A stretch of 60,507 nt of DNA from an uncultured Pseudomonadota bacterium (GTDB taxonomy: Bacteria > Pseudomonadota > Gammaproteobacteria > Burkholderiales > Methylophilaceae), in contig CAILXF010000057.1 in NCBI GenBank assembly GCA_903838125.1, positions 1 to 60,507 on the forward strand, written 5' to 3'. Below, piece by piece: positions 24,550 to 34,792 of the stretch. The first letter of the stretch is position 1. Each line of letters opens with the position of its first letter. The notes beneath the pieces are model-generated. The model searched no databases, had not been told where the DNA came from, and worked only from the letters and a program-made list of their open reading frames with translations. The position numbers and the translations under genes were made by a program.

Positions 24550-26850
24550 TTATTCGCTAAGCTCTTTATCTATAATATGGTGAGCACTACTTAGGTCATC
24601 CAAGTCAGCATCGACATTACGCGCTTGTGCTTGATATAGGCGGTAGTAAGCACCTTCGCGCGCCATCAGCTCGTCGTGATTGCCGACTTCCACAATTTGG
24701 CCTTGGTCTAAAACCACTAGGCGATTGGCTTTGTGTAGGGTGGATAATCGGTGTGCGATAGCAATGGTGGTGCGGCCATGCACGAGATTGTCGAGCGCTT
24801 TTTGAATTTCTTTTTCGGTTTCGGTATCCACTGATGCGGTGGCTTCATCCAAGATTAGAATTCTTGGGTCAATCAGTAAGGCGCGTGCAATGGAGATGCG
24901 TTGGCGTTCGCCACCAGATAGACCGTGGCCGCGTTCGCCAACCAAGGAATCATAGCCATGGGGCAGGCGTAAGATAAACTCATGGGCGTGGGCGGCGCGG
25001 GCGGCGGCAACAATTTCACCGCGGGTGGCTTCAGGTTTTCCGTAGGCAATATTCTCGGCAATACTCCCAAAAAACAAGAATGGCTCCTGCAATACTAGTC
25101 CGATATTACGTCTGTATTCAGAGATTGGTATCGAGCGAATATTGACACCATCCAAACTGATAGAACCGGCTGATACATCATAAAAGCGGCACATTAAATT
25201 GACCATTGTGCTTTTTCCAGAACCGCTGTGTCCGACCAAGCCTATCATTTCACCTGGCTCTATGACTAGGTTTAAATCTTTGATCACAGAGCGGTTGCCA
25301 TAGCGAAAGCCCGCGCCGCGAATTTCTATACGGCCACTAACATGATCTAAGTGCACGGGGTTGGAAGGCTCAGGCACACTAGAGACATGATCTAAAATAT
25401 CAAAGATGCGTTTAGCCCCAGAGGCAGCCTTTTGTGTGACCGAAACGATGCGGCTCATGGAGTCTAAGCGAGTGTAAAAACGGCTGATATAGGCGAGAAA
25501 GGCGGTTAATACACCAACGCTGATTTCATTATGGGCGACTTGCCAAATACCAAAAGCCCACACCAACAGGAGGCCAATTTCAGTCAGCAAGGTGACGCTA
25601 GGTGAAAATAGCGACCATATTTTATTGATTCGGTCATTGACGATGAGGTTATGTTGGTTCGCTTCACGAAAGCGCAACGCCTCACGACCTTCTTGTGCAA
25701 AAGCTTTGACCACGCGAATTCCAGGAATGGTATCTGCTAGCACATTGCTGACCTGCGACCATACGCGGTCAATCTTTTCGAAGCCTGTGCGCAAGCGATC
25801 GCGCACGATATGAATCATCCACGCAATAAAGGGTAATGGCAATAAAGTAATTAACGCCAGCTTGGCATTGATAGAAATTAGGATGGCTGCCGTCATCAAT
25901 ATCATCAACACATCTGTTGCAAAGTCGAGTAAATGCAGTGATAGGAATACGCAGATACGATCAGACTCAGAACCTATGCGCGACATTAAATCGCCAGTAC
26001 GCTTGCCGCCAAAATATTCAAGTGACAAACGCAACAAATGTTCATAAGTAATGGTGCGCAGATCGGCGCCTATTCGCTCGCTTACTAACGCTAAAATATA
26101 GGTGCGCGCCCAACCCAAACTCCAGGCAAGTAAGGCTGAACCTAGTAAGCCTGCGAGCAACAGCGACACCATCCCGTAGTCAATAGGAGCGCCGTTTTGA
26201 TAAGGAATAAGTACCTTGTCCATGAGCGGTATGGTTAGATAGGGCGGGACTAAGGTGGCCGCGGTAGAGGCAAGCATTAGCAGAAATCCACCTAATAACT
26301 GCCATTGATATGGTTTGGCAAAACGCCATAAACGAAGCAATGTCCAAGTGGATGGTGGTTTATCAATTTCTCCATCACAATGCGCACACTCTAATGTGTC
26401 GGCTGTAAGCTCGGTTTGACAGTTTGGACAATATTGCACATCTTCGGTCGCGATAGGTTCGCCACTGACAAAGCTGGCAAGTTGTAGCGTAAACTGCTTG
26501 TTAAAACGTGCCACTGCAGCGTCGTGCGCTAGGGTGTAATTCCAACGCGCGAGTCTTATCTCACCATCAAATAACTCTAGGCTGCCCACACCTGCATGGT
26601 CGTGATGTTGACAGTGTAGATTGGCTTGGAACGGGTAGCTCACAACGGCGACTTGTGGATCGCTAATGTGAAGTAGGCGCTCAGCGCTCAGCACTAATAG
26701 CTGTTTTTTGAAGTGCAATAATGGGTCAAGATTAATCTCTAACCAGGCAATAATGGGCTCGTTATGTTGAAGTTGCGACTGTGCAGCGGCGATCCAGTGG
26801 CTCGGTAGCACTTGATAAATTGGACTTGAGGGGAGTATTTTGTTGTTCAC
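24550..26850 (-). CDS. Cyanophycin-associated ABC exporter with N-terminal zinc-ribbon extension
   Basis: This protein of about 766 residues is a fused ABC exporter half-transporter. A roughly 180-residue N-terminal extension ends with a C4 zinc-ribbon-like CPNCQTE...CAHC. Six membrane helices follow (about 190-480). The nucleotide-binding domain has Walker A GHSGSGKST, signature LSGGERQR and Walker B ILILDEATAS. It should homodimerise in the inner membrane. There is no in-frame ATG upstream; I prefer GTG 26850, which puts the family-like LPSHWIAAA near the N-terminus, over TTG 26952. It is divergent from the cphA paralogue. The substrate is unknown; a link to cyanophycin or its dipeptide is inferred from context. 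Confidence 0.85.
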   Translation of the reverse strand: MNNKILPSSPIYQVLPSHWIAAAQSQLQHNEPIIAWLEINLDPLLHFKKQLLVLSAERLLHISDPQVAVVSYPFQANLHCQHHDHAGVGSLELFDGEIRLARWNYTLAHDAAVARFNKQFTLQLASFVSGEPIATEDVQYCPNCQTELTADTLECAHCDGEIDKPPSTWTLLRLWRFAKPYQWQLLGGFLLMLASTAATLVPPYLTIPLMDKVLIPYQNGAPIDYGMVSLLLAGLLGSALLAWSLGWARTYILALVSERIGADLRTITYEHLLRLSLEYFGGKRTGDLMSRIGSESDRICVFLSLHLLDFATDVLMILMTAAILISINAKLALITLLPLPFIAWMIHIVRDRLRTGFEKIDRVWSQVSNVLADTIPGIRVVKAFAQEGREALRFREANQHNLIVNDRINKIWSLFSPSVTLLTEIGLLLVWAFGIWQVAHNEISVGVLTAFLAYISRFYTRLDSMSRIVSVTQKAASGAKRIFDILDHVSSVPEPSNPVHLDHVSGRIEIRGAGFRYGNRSVIKDLNLVIEPGEMIGLVGHSGSGKSTMVNLMCRFYDVSAGSISLDGVNIRSIPISEYRRNIGLVLQEPFLFFGSIAENIAYGKPEATRGEIVAAARAAHAHEFILRLPHGYDSLVGERGHGLSGGERQRISIARALLIDPRILILDEATASVDTETEKEIQKALDNLVHGRTTIAIAHRLSTLHKANRLVVLDQGQIVEVGNHDELMAREGAYYRLYQAQARNVDADLDDLSSAHHIIDKELSE

Positions 26851-26969
26851 AGCGGCTGAGTGTACTACAATCCACAAGGCTGATAAACAGTTATGGCGTG
26901 CTTTTTGGTAAACTTCAACAGTATGCCGACTTCGCAAATTTCCTACCTTCAATTCATCTGGACCGACTG

Positions 26970-29147
26970 ATGGAGTTTTTAAAGATTTTACCCCTGCGTG
27001 GACCGAATATATGGACCTACCGTCCAGTATTAGAGGTGTGGCTAGACATTGGCGCCTTAGAAGATTCTCCTTCTAATACGATACCTGGTTTTTATGAGCG
27101 TCTCAGTAGCTGGCTGCCGACATTGGCCGAGCATAGATGTGGCATTGGCGAGCGCGGTGGATTTTTGCAGCGTGTGCGTGAAGGGACGTGGCCTGGACAT
27201 ATTTTAGAGCATGTCACCCTGGAACTTCAATCTTTGGCTGGTATGCAGGGTGGCTTTGGGAAGGCGCGTAGCACAGAAGTGCGTGGCGTCTATAAAGTGG
27301 TGGTGCGCTCTCGCAATGAGCAGGTGAGCCGAGTAGCCATCCATGCAGCACGTGACCTTGTGCTAGCGGCCATGCAGGATCGCCCTTTTGATCTGCCCGC
27401 AACGCTGACTCAGTTACGTGATATGGTTGATTCCCTATGCTTAGGCCCGAGCACCGCTTGCATTGTGGATGCCGCCACTGCGCGCAATATCCCCTCCATT
27501 CGTTTGACAGCCGGTAATCTAGTGCAACTAGGTTACGGCGCACGTCAGCATCGTATTTGGACTGCAGAGACCGATCAAACCAGCGCTATTGCCGAAAGTA
27601 TTTCTGGCGATAAAGATTTAACTAAAAGTTTATTAGAAGCTTGTGGTGTGCCTGTGCCAGAAGGCCGTTTAGTGGATAGCGTCGCTGATGCATGGGAGGC
27701 GGCTGAAGATATTGGCTTGCCCGTTGTAGTCAAGCCGCGTGATGGAAATCATGGGCGTGGCGTTTCTATGGAATTGATGACGCACGCTGAAGTAGAGGCG
27801 GCCTACCACTTGGCGCGAGATGAAGGTAGCGGGGTGATGGTCGAGCGTTTTGTGCGCGGAAGCGAACACCGCTTGCTTATTGTGGGTGGAAAATTAGCAG
27901 CAGCAGCTAGAGGCGAGTCTGTCTGTGTTGTTGGCGATGGTAAGGCAACAATCCGTGAGTTAATTGCACGTGACATTAATACCGATCCACGCCGCGGCGA
28001 AGCCGAAGAATTTCCTTTGGATCTGATTTCCATTGATGACAATGCGGCCGCTATGTTTGAAATTGAGCGTCAGGGTTTTAACGCTGATGCAATACCTGTA
28101 GCAGGTAAGCAAATCATTGTTCAACGCAATGGAAATGTGGCGCTAGATGTGACTGACTTAGTGCACCCTGAAGTGGCCGCAACAGCCGCGCTAGCTGCAC
28201 GCATTGTTGGGCTCGATATTGCTGGTGTAGATTTGGTGGCTGAAGACATTTCAAAGCCGTTAGCAGCGCAAGGGGGTGCTATTGTTGAAGTCAATGCGGG
28301 TCCTGGCCTATTAATGCATCTTAAACCTGCGGAAGGCGAGGCGCGCCCGGTGGGTAAAGCAATCGTTGATAGTTTATTTGCCGATGGTGATGATGGCCGC
28401 ATTCCTGTTGTCGGTATTGCTGGCACTTACGGTAAAACCTTGGTGGCACAAATCGTCTCTAGATTGCTACATTTAAGTGGCAAGCATGTGGGCTTAGCTT
28501 GCAGTACTGGACTGTATCTTGAGCAGCGTCAAGTTGAAAAATCGGATTGTGCGACTTGGGCGGCAGCGCAGAAGCTATTAATGAACCGCAATTTAGATGC
28601 GGCGGTCATTGAAAATAGCTTTACTACGATTTTAGCAGAAGGATTGGGTTATGACCGCTGTCAGGTCGGCGTGGTAACCAATGTCGATCCAGCGCAACAT
28701 GTTGGCGACTACTATATTGAAACGCCCGAGCAGGTGTGGAATGTGATGCGCACCCAAGTTGATGTGGTACTGGAAAGCGGCGTGGCGGTTCTTAACGCAG
28801 ATGATCCACTAGTGGCACAAATGACTGATCTTTGCGATGGTGAGGTAATTTTCTTTGCACGCGATGCTAAGTTGCCAGTGGTTGAGGAGCATCTCAAACG
28901 CGGCGGACGCGCAGTGGTCATTGCGGTAGGTAGTCTAGTACTTGCCACCGGAAGTGCCCAAGTGCCAGTGGCAAGGCTTGCGGCGATTAAAATGTTGGAG
29001 GGTGTTGCGCCTGAAGACCAAAAACTTGAACATATACTTGCGGCGGTTGCGGCTGGTTGGGCGCTAGGCATTTTGCCTGAGCTCATGCGCGCTGGCATTA
29101 AGAATTTTAACGTGGACGCATTAACTGCGGAGCGCACAGATGTTTAA
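26970..29147 (+). CDS. Truncated cyanophycin synthetase paralogue (CphA'-like)
   Basis: This 725-residue protein has the CphA N-terminal domain (about 1-160, opening with LPLRGPNIW), an ATP-grasp domain (about 200-470; VVKPRDGNHGRGVS) and only the core of the Mur-ligase-like domain. Its P-loop reads GTYGKTLV rather than the usual GTNGKTTT. The protein stops soon after the helix containing AAVAAGWALG, lacking the 150-residue lid that its neighbour has. A similar shorter CphA' accompanies CphA in Cupriavidus. It may elongate with altered chemistry or regulate CphA. The ATG at 26970 aligns with the paralogue start; the ribosome site is weak. Confidence 0.85.
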   Translation: MEFLKILPLRGPNIWTYRPVLEVWLDIGALEDSPSNTIPGFYERLSSWLPTLAEHRCGIGERGGFLQRVREGTWPGHILEHVTLELQSLAGMQGGFGKARSTEVRGVYKVVVRSRNEQVSRVAIHAARDLVLAAMQDRPFDLPATLTQLRDMVDSLCLGPSTACIVDAATARNIPSIRLTAGNLVQLGYGARQHRIWTAETDQTSAIAESISGDKDLTKSLLEACGVPVPEGRLVDSVADAWEAAEDIGLPVVVKPRDGNHGRGVSMELMTHAEVEAAYHLARDEGSGVMVERFVRGSEHRLLIVGGKLAAAARGESVCVVGDGKATIRELIARDINTDPRRGEAEEFPLDLISIDDNAAAMFEIERQGFNADAIPVAGKQIIVQRNGNVALDVTDLVHPEVAATAALAARIVGLDIAGVDLVAEDISKPLAAQGGAIVEVNAGPGLLMHLKPAEGEARPVGKAIVDSLFADGDDGRIPVVGIAGTYGKTLVAQIVSRLLHLSGKHVGLACSTGLYLEQRQVEKSDCATWAAAQKLLMNRNLDAAVIENSFTTILAEGLGYDRCQVGVVTNVDPAQHVGDYYIETPEQVWNVMRTQVDVVLESGVAVLNADDPLVAQMTDLCDGEVIFFARDAKLPVVEEHLKRGGRAVVIAVGSLVLATGSAQVPVARLAAIKMLEGVAPEDQKLEHILAAVAAGWALGILPELMRAGIKNFNVDALTAERTDV

Positions 29148-29222
29148 CTTTAGGTTAAACGCGTGTGATATCTGCATTCAATCACCATGCCTCTGTTGGC
29201 TTAAAACAAGGAAAACTGTTTG

Positions 29223-31808
29223 ATGGAAGTGTCACGTATACGAGCACTACGCGGTCCTAATCTGTGGAGTCGGCATACCGCCATTGAGGTCATCGTATCC
29301 TGTACGGAAGCGGAATGCGATATTGATAATATAAGTGGCTTTGAGTCACGCTTGCGAGCGCGCTTTCCAGCCATTGGTTTGTTGCAATTGGCGGGTCGTG
29401 CTGAGGCGGTGTCGATGGCGCATGTGCTGGAGGTTGCGGCGCTCGGGTTGCAGGCACACTCTGGTTGCCCAGTAACTTTCAGTCGCACGGCACAAACCCT
29501 AGAAGCTGGCGTTTATCAGGTGGTGTTTGAATATAGTGAAGAAGAGGTCGGTCGTTTAGCGTTAGAGTTGGCAGAGCAGCTTTGCCATACAGCGTTTGCT
29601 GATACCCCGTTTGACTTGGCTGCTGCCATGGCGAAGATCACGGAGTTAGATGAAGACGTGCGACTGGGGCCTAGCACAGGTGCTATCGTCCAGGCCGCAA
29701 TTAAGCGTGGTATTCCATTTCGAAGACTGACCGCAGGAAGCTTGGTGCAGTTTGGTTGGGGTAGCAAACAGCGTCGCATACAGGCGGCGGAGACTGACCT
29801 AAGTAGCGCGATTGCGGAAGCGATTGCACAAGACAAGCAGCTGACTAAGAAATTACTGAGCGCAGCTGGCGTCCCTGTTCCTGGTGGGCGGGAAGCTGTT
29901 AATGTAGAAGATGCTTGGGCCGCGATGACTGAAATCGGTGGGCCAGCTGTGGTGAAACCCAAGGATGGCAATCAAGGTAAAGGCGTGACGGTTAATATTA
30001 CGACCCGTGCGCAACTTGAGCGCGCCTATGCTGCAGCTGCTGAAATAAGCTCAGAGGTGTTGGTCGAGCGATTTATTCCTGGTGGTGATTTCCGTTTATT
30101 GGTCGTGGGCAATAAGTTGGTCGCTGCGGCTAGACGTGACCCACCCTTGGTCATCGGTGATGGTGTGCTGAGTGTGCGTGCACTAGTTGAAAAAGTGAAT
30201 ACTGATCCGCGACGCGGTCAAGGTCATGCGACTTCTTTGACCAAAATGCGGATAGACGATATTGCGTTAGCCAGCCTAGCCGCACAAAATTTCACCGTGG
30301 ACTCCGTGCCACAAAAGGGCGTCCGCGTTATTCTTCGCAATAACGCTAACCTCAGCACCGGTGGCACAGCAACCGATGTGACCGATGATGTGCATCCGGA
30401 GCTGGCGGCTTGCGCAGTAGCGGCCGCACAAATGGTAGGGTTGGATGTTTGCGGCGTTGATCTCGTGTGTGACAGCGTGCAACGTTCATTAAAGGAACAG
30501 GCTGTGGGCGTGGTTGAAGTCAATGCTGCCCCAGGTTTGCGCATGCATTTGCAGCCATCATTTGGTAAGGGTCGTGCTGTAGGTGAGGCGATAGTTTCTA
30601 CCATGTTTGCCGCTAATGATAATGGCCGAATTCCAGTGGTAGCGGTGGCTGGTACCAATGGTAAAACCACAACGGTACGCCTTATTGCCCATATTTTAGG
30701 TTGCCAAGGTCTGCGTGTAGGCATGACTAACTCGGATGGTGTTTATATACAAGGTCAACGTATCGATAGCGGTGATTGCAGTGGGCCAAGAAGCGCGCGC
30801 AACGTGTTGTTACATCCAGATGTAGATGCGGCTGTATTTGAAACTGCGCGCGGCGGTGTGTTGCGTGAAGGCTTGGCATTTGATCGTTGCGATGTGGCGG
30901 TGGTGACCAACATTGGCATGGGTGATCATCTAGGTCTAAACTACATTACAACAGTGGAAGACTTGGCTGTGGTGAAACGGGTCGTAGTGCAAAATATTAC
31001 CGCGGCTGGTGTGGCAGTGCTTAATGCCGACGACCCGATGACGGTCACAATGGCTTCGGCATGCCCCGGCTCGGTAACATTTTTTACCCATGACCGCCAG
31101 CATCCTGTCATGGCGACGCATGCGGCGCAGGGTCGTCGCGTAGTCTATGTGGAAAATGGTGAAATCGTGGCGGCGCAAAAACTTGCCGATCAAAAACAAT
31201 TTAAGCAAATGATTCCCTTGGCACAAATTCCAATTACCAGAAGTGGCAGCATAGGCTTTCAGGTTGAGAATACCATGGCGGCCATTGCAGCTGCTTGGGC
31301 CTTGGGCGTTGACTGGGACAGTATTCGTAAAGGCGTATCCACATTTGTTAGTGATGCGAAAACCGCACCTGGTCGCTTTAACTTTTTTGACTATAAAGGC
31401 GCTAGTGTCATTGCTGATTATGGACATAATCCTGATGCGATTGTGGCTTTGGTGGCAGCGATTGACTCAATTCCGGCCAAGAAACGCTTGGTGGTGATTA
31501 GTGGTGCTGGCGACAGACGAGATATCGATATTAGCCGGCAGAGCGAAATATTAGGCGATGCTTTTGATGAGATTATTTTGTATCAGGATCAGTGTCAGCG
31601 CGGGCGTGCCGATGGCGAGGTGCTGAAGCTGTTACAAGATGGGCTAGTGAATGCGCAACGCGCAAGTCAGGTAGACGAAATCCGGGGTGAGTTTTTGGCT
31701 ATTGATACTGCCTTAGCTAGATTGGAAGAGGGTGACCTGTGTTTAATCCTAATAGATCAGGTTGAAGAGGCATTGGCCTATATAGCAGAGCGCGTTGCCA
31801 ATAGCTGA
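29223..31808 (+). CDS. cphA: Cyanophycin synthetase
   Basis: This 861-residue enzyme polymerises Asp and Arg into multi-L-arginyl-poly-L-aspartate, a nitrogen reserve. It has an N domain (about 1-160, MEVSRIRALRGPNLWS), an ATP-grasp domain (about 170-470; VVKPKDGNQGKGV) that activates the Asp backbone, and a Mur-ligase-like domain (about 475-861) with P-loop GTNGKTTT near 476-484. The lid domain contains KTAPGRFNFFDYKG and DYGHNPDAI, as in functional CphA1. Length is normal. ATG 29223 is preceded by AAGGA. It lies 75 bp after the truncated paralogue. No cyanophycinase (CphB) is visible in the window. Confidence 0.93.
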   Translation: MEVSRIRALRGPNLWSRHTAIEVIVSCTEAECDIDNISGFESRLRARFPAIGLLQLAGRAEAVSMAHVLEVAALGLQAHSGCPVTFSRTAQTLEAGVYQVVFEYSEEEVGRLALELAEQLCHTAFADTPFDLAAAMAKITELDEDVRLGPSTGAIVQAAIKRGIPFRRLTAGSLVQFGWGSKQRRIQAAETDLSSAIAEAIAQDKQLTKKLLSAAGVPVPGGREAVNVEDAWAAMTEIGGPAVVKPKDGNQGKGVTVNITTRAQLERAYAAAAEISSEVLVERFIPGGDFRLLVVGNKLVAAARRDPPLVIGDGVLSVRALVEKVNTDPRRGQGHATSLTKMRIDDIALASLAAQNFTVDSVPQKGVRVILRNNANLSTGGTATDVTDDVHPELAACAVAAAQMVGLDVCGVDLVCDSVQRSLKEQAVGVVEVNAAPGLRMHLQPSFGKGRAVGEAIVSTMFAANDNGRIPVVAVAGTNGKTTTVRLIAHILGCQGLRVGMTNSDGVYIQGQRIDSGDCSGPRSARNVLLHPDVDAAVFETARGGVLREGLAFDRCDVAVVTNIGMGDHLGLNYITTVEDLAVVKRVVVQNITAAGVAVLNADDPMTVTMASACPGSVTFFTHDRQHPVMATHAAQGRRVVYVENGEIVAAQKLADQKQFKQMIPLAQIPITRSGSIGFQVENTMAAIAAAWALGVDWDSIRKGVSTFVSDAKTAPGRFNFFDYKGASVIADYGHNPDAIVALVAAIDSIPAKKRLVVISGAGDRRDIDISRQSEILGDAFDEIILYQDQCQRGRADGEVLKLLQDGLVNAQRASQVDEIRGEFLAIDTALARLEEGDLCLILIDQVEEALAYIAERVANS

Positions 31809-31873
31809 TGCTTCGCATTGGTAAGGTGAGTGAGGTATAATTTCACTTTTCGAATTTAGCGCCTATTTTACCC

Positions 31874-32203
31874 ATGCCAATTTATGATTTTCAATGCAGT
31901 AGCTGTGGCTTTAAAGACGAGGTGATGCGCAAAATTAGCGCGGCCAGCACTGAAGCATGTCCGCAATGTGGCGCTGAAACTTTTAGTAAACAATTGTCCG
32001 CACCTAGCTTTCAGCTAACTGGAAGCGGTTGGTATGCTACAGACTTTAAAAATGGGTCAAATAAGCCGGCAACCACTACCCCAGTTTCGACCAAAGCTAG
32101 TGAGCAGGTGAAGGCTGATAGCGGTACCACAGCAAAGACAGACGCCAGCGCTAGTCCCAGTGTCGATAAAAAGCCTGATGCAGTCCCCGCAACTACTAAA
32201 TAA
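31874..32203 (+). CDS. FmdB-family zinc-ribbon protein
   Basis: This 109-residue protein starts with a putative regulatory zinc ribbon (Cys8-x2-Cys11 and Cys29-x2-Cys32). It is followed by a low-complexity Ala/Thr/Lys/Ser tail. Biochemical function is unknown; the founding member was linked to regulation of amidase genes. It sits directly before the DUF502 gene and aspS, a conserved beta-proteobacterial order that suggests co-transcription. Confidence 0.9.
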   Translation: MPIYDFQCSSCGFKDEVMRKISAASTEACPQCGAETFSKQLSAPSFQLTGSGWYATDFKNGSNKPATTTPVSTKASEQVKADSGTTAKTDASASPSVDKKPDAVPATTK

Positions 32204-32225
32204 ACTTCAACTGCAAATTCAACTT

Positions 32226-32846
32226 ATGAAAAAATATTTTATTACTGGTTTGTTGGTGCTAGTGCCATTGTTAATCACCGTTTGGGTAATTTCCAGTCTA
32301 GTCGGTATGATGGATCAAAGCCTGTTGCTACTTCCAGAAAGCTGGCGACCAAAGGCGCAGTTGGGCTTGGAAATTCCAGGCGTTGGTGCTCTGCTAACAC
32401 TATTAATTGTGTTTGTTACTGGCCTTATTGCCACCAACTTTTTTGGCAAACAACTCATTTTGTTGTGGGAAGCGCTGTTGGCACGCGTGCCAGTGGTGAA
32501 GTCGATTTACGCGAGTGTTAAGCAAGTATCCGATACGCTGTTTTCCGACTCTGGTAATGCTTTCCGTCAAGCGGTATTGGTGCAGTTTCCACGCGCAGAT
32601 TCATGGACTATCGCTTTTGTCACAGGTAAACCGGGCGGCGATGTGGCGAATCATTTGCATGGCGATTATGTCAGTGTCTTTGTGCCGACAACCCCTAATC
32701 CGACGGGCGGTTATTTTTTGATGATGCCACGCGCTGATGTAATCACGCTCGATATGAGTGTGGATGAAGCATTGAAATATATTATTTCTATGGGCGTGGT
32801 TGCACCGGCAGAAAAAATTATCCCGCAACTACTTAAAAAAGATTAA
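32226..32846 (+). CDS. DUF502 membrane protein
   Basis: This 206-residue protein has two membrane helices (about 5-27 and 48-72), then a soluble domain with the DUF502 pattern ([12 protein letters not shown] near 90-101 and [14 protein letters not shown] near 150-163). The function is unknown. The start at ATG 32226 (MKKYFITG) is preferred over an in-frame GTG at 32160 inside fmdB, because it begins at the conserved helix. It lies 22 bp after fmdB and 44 bp before aspS. Confidence 0.9.
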   Translation: MKKYFITGLLVLVPLLITVWVISSLVGMMDQSLLLLPESWRPKAQLGLEIPGVGALLTLLIVFVTGLIATNFFGKQLILLWEALLARVPVVKSIYASVKQVSDTLFSDSGNAFRQAVLVQFPRADSWTIAFVTGKPGGDVANHLHGDYVSVFVPTTPNPTGGYFLMMPRADVITLDMSVDEALKYIISMGVVAPAEKIIPQLLKKD

Positions 32847-32890
32847 ACGCTACATATCACCTTAACCGAAACTCAATAAGAATTTACACT

Positions 32891-34675
32891 ATGCGTACAC
32901 ATTACTGCGGCCATTTAAACCGCGAACATATCGGCCAAACTGTTACTTTATGCGGTTGGGCTCACCGCCGTCGCGACCATGGCGGAGTGATTTTTATTGA
33001 TTTGCGTGACCGTGAAGGCATGGCGCAAATTGTGATTAATCCTGATGCCAAAGCTGCCTTTGCTCTAGCAGAAACAGTGCGTAGTGAATATGTGCTGAAA
33101 ATAGTATGTGAAGTGCGCGCGCGCCCTGACGGCGCAGTGAACGCTAACTTATCTACTGGTGAAGTGGAAATGATCGCCACTGAAATTGAAATTTTAAATG
33201 CATCACTCACACCACCATTTATGCTCGATGACGACAGTCTGACTGAAACCGTGCGTTTGCAGCATCGTTATATCGATTTGCGTCGTCCAGTAATGCAAAA
33301 GAACATGATGTTGCGTTACCGTGTAGCCAAAACCTTGCGCGACTATTTGGACACCAATGGGTTTATTGAAATTGAAACGCCAATGTTAACGCGTTCAACT
33401 CCTGAAGGCGCTCGTGACTACCTAGTCCCTAGTCGTGTGCATACAGGCGAATTTTTTGCCTTGCCACAATCACCACAGTTATTTAAACAGCTCTTGATGG
33501 TGTCTGGCTTTGACCGCTACTTCCAGATTACGAAATGTTTCCGTGATGAAGATTTACGTGCAGACCGTCAGCCAGAATTTACACAAGTCGACATTGAAAC
33601 TTCATTTATGACTGAAAACCAGATCATGGATATTGTGGAAGAAATGATTCGCCAGATGCTGAAAAAAGTACAAAACGTAGATTTGCCAGCTTCGTTTCCA
33701 CGCATGAGCTTTGCTGAGGCCATGACACGTTATGGTTCAGATAAGCCAGATATGCGCGTGACACTAGAAATTACTGAGCTTTCTGACGTCATGAAAGATG
33801 TAGATTTTAAAGTGTTCTCAGGTGCGGCAAATATGGCCGGTGGTCGTGTGGCTGCGTTGCGCGTGCCTAATGGCGCAGCGATTGCACGGAGCGAGATTGA
33901 TGCTTATACCGAGTTTGTAAAAATTTACGGTGCAAAAGGTTTGGCTTATATCAAAATTAACGATATCACCAAATTAAATGAAGAAGGCCTACAAAGCCCT
34001 ATTGTTAAAAACATTCATGTGACGGCCCTTCAAGCGATTATTGATCGCACAGGTGCACAAAATGGCGACATTATCTTCTTTGGTGCGGATAAAACTAAAG
34101 TAGTGAATGAAGCTTTAGGCGCATTGCGCCTTAAAGTGGGTCACGATAAAGGCCATGTTGATGGGCGCGCTTGGGCACCATTATGGGTAGTTGATTTCCC
34201 AATGTTTGAACATGATGAAGAAAATGATCGATGGGCAGCATTACATCATCCGTTCACAGCCCCTAAAGACGGTCACGAGGACTTGCTGGTAACTAATCCA
34301 GGTGCTTGTTTATCTAAAGCTTACGATATGGTGCTGAATGGTTGGGAAGTTGGTGGTGGATCTGTGCGTATTCACAAGCAAGATATTCAATCTAAAGTAT
34401 TTGATGCATTGAAGATTAGCCCTGAAGAAGCGCAAGAAAAGTTTGGGTTCTTGTTAGACGCCTTGCAATATGGTGCGCCGCCGCACGGTGGCCTAGCTTT
34501 TGGTTTAGATCGATTAGTCACTTTAATGACAGGTGCCGAATCTATCCGTGATGTGATTGCGTTCCCTAAAACACAGCGCGCGCAGTGCTTGATGACCAAT
34601 GCACCAAGTGCGGTTGATGAGAAACAGTTACGTGAATTGCACATACGTGTGCGTACGCCTAATACGGTCGCTTAG
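32891..34675 (+). CDS. aspS: Aspartyl-tRNA synthetase
   Basis: This 594-residue class II synthetase charges tRNA with aspartate. An anticodon-binding OB domain covers about residues 1-105. Motif 2 is visible as [20 protein letters not shown] near 217-236, and motif 3 as [10 protein letters not shown] near 535. The bacterial GAD insertion domain lies between. Length is typical of bacterial AspRS. The sequence alone does not tell whether it also charges tRNA-Asn. It follows fmdB and the DUF502 gene. Confidence 0.97.
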   Translation: MRTHYCGHLNREHIGQTVTLCGWAHRRRDHGGVIFIDLRDREGMAQIVINPDAKAAFALAETVRSEYVLKIVCEVRARPDGAVNANLSTGEVEMIATEIEILNASLTPPFMLDDDSLTETVRLQHRYIDLRRPVMQKNMMLRYRVAKTLRDYLDTNGFIEIETPMLTRSTPEGARDYLVPSRVHTGEFFALPQSPQLFKQLLMVSGFDRYFQITKCFRDEDLRADRQPEFTQVDIETSFMTENQIMDIVEEMIRQMLKKVQNVDLPASFPRMSFAEAMTRYGSDKPDMRVTLEITELSDVMKDVDFKVFSGAANMAGGRVAALRVPNGAAIARSEIDAYTEFVKIYGAKGLAYIKINDITKLNEEGLQSPIVKNIHVTALQAIIDRTGAQNGDIIFFGADKTKVVNEALGALRLKVGHDKGHVDGRAWAPLWVVDFPMFEHDEENDRWAALHHPFTAPKDGHEDLLVTNPGACLSKAYDMVLNGWEVGGGSVRIHKQDIQSKVFDALKISPEEAQEKFGFLLDALQYGAPPHGGLAFGLDRLVTLMTGAESIRDVIAFPKTQRAQCLMTNAPSAVDEKQLRELHIRVRTPNTVA

Positions 34676-34792
34676 CATTAAGCTCGCTTGCATTGTTACG
34701 CCCTCTCCGCTCTCTATTAAGAGTCGGCAAGGGCGCATCTAGCGAGCGTTTCGTTTGTTATCTAAGTGCAATAGTGGAATTTAAACTTAGCA

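Noticed and set aside
28712-29137. Long frames antisense to both cphA genes
   Set aside because: Antisense shadows of coding DNA; compositions are skewed to Ala/Ser/Thr/Pro and no start signals are present.
34676-34792. GCCCT...AGGGC repeat between aspS and apt
   Set aside because: The stem is short, the loop is long and there is no T tract, so it does not qualify as a terminator.
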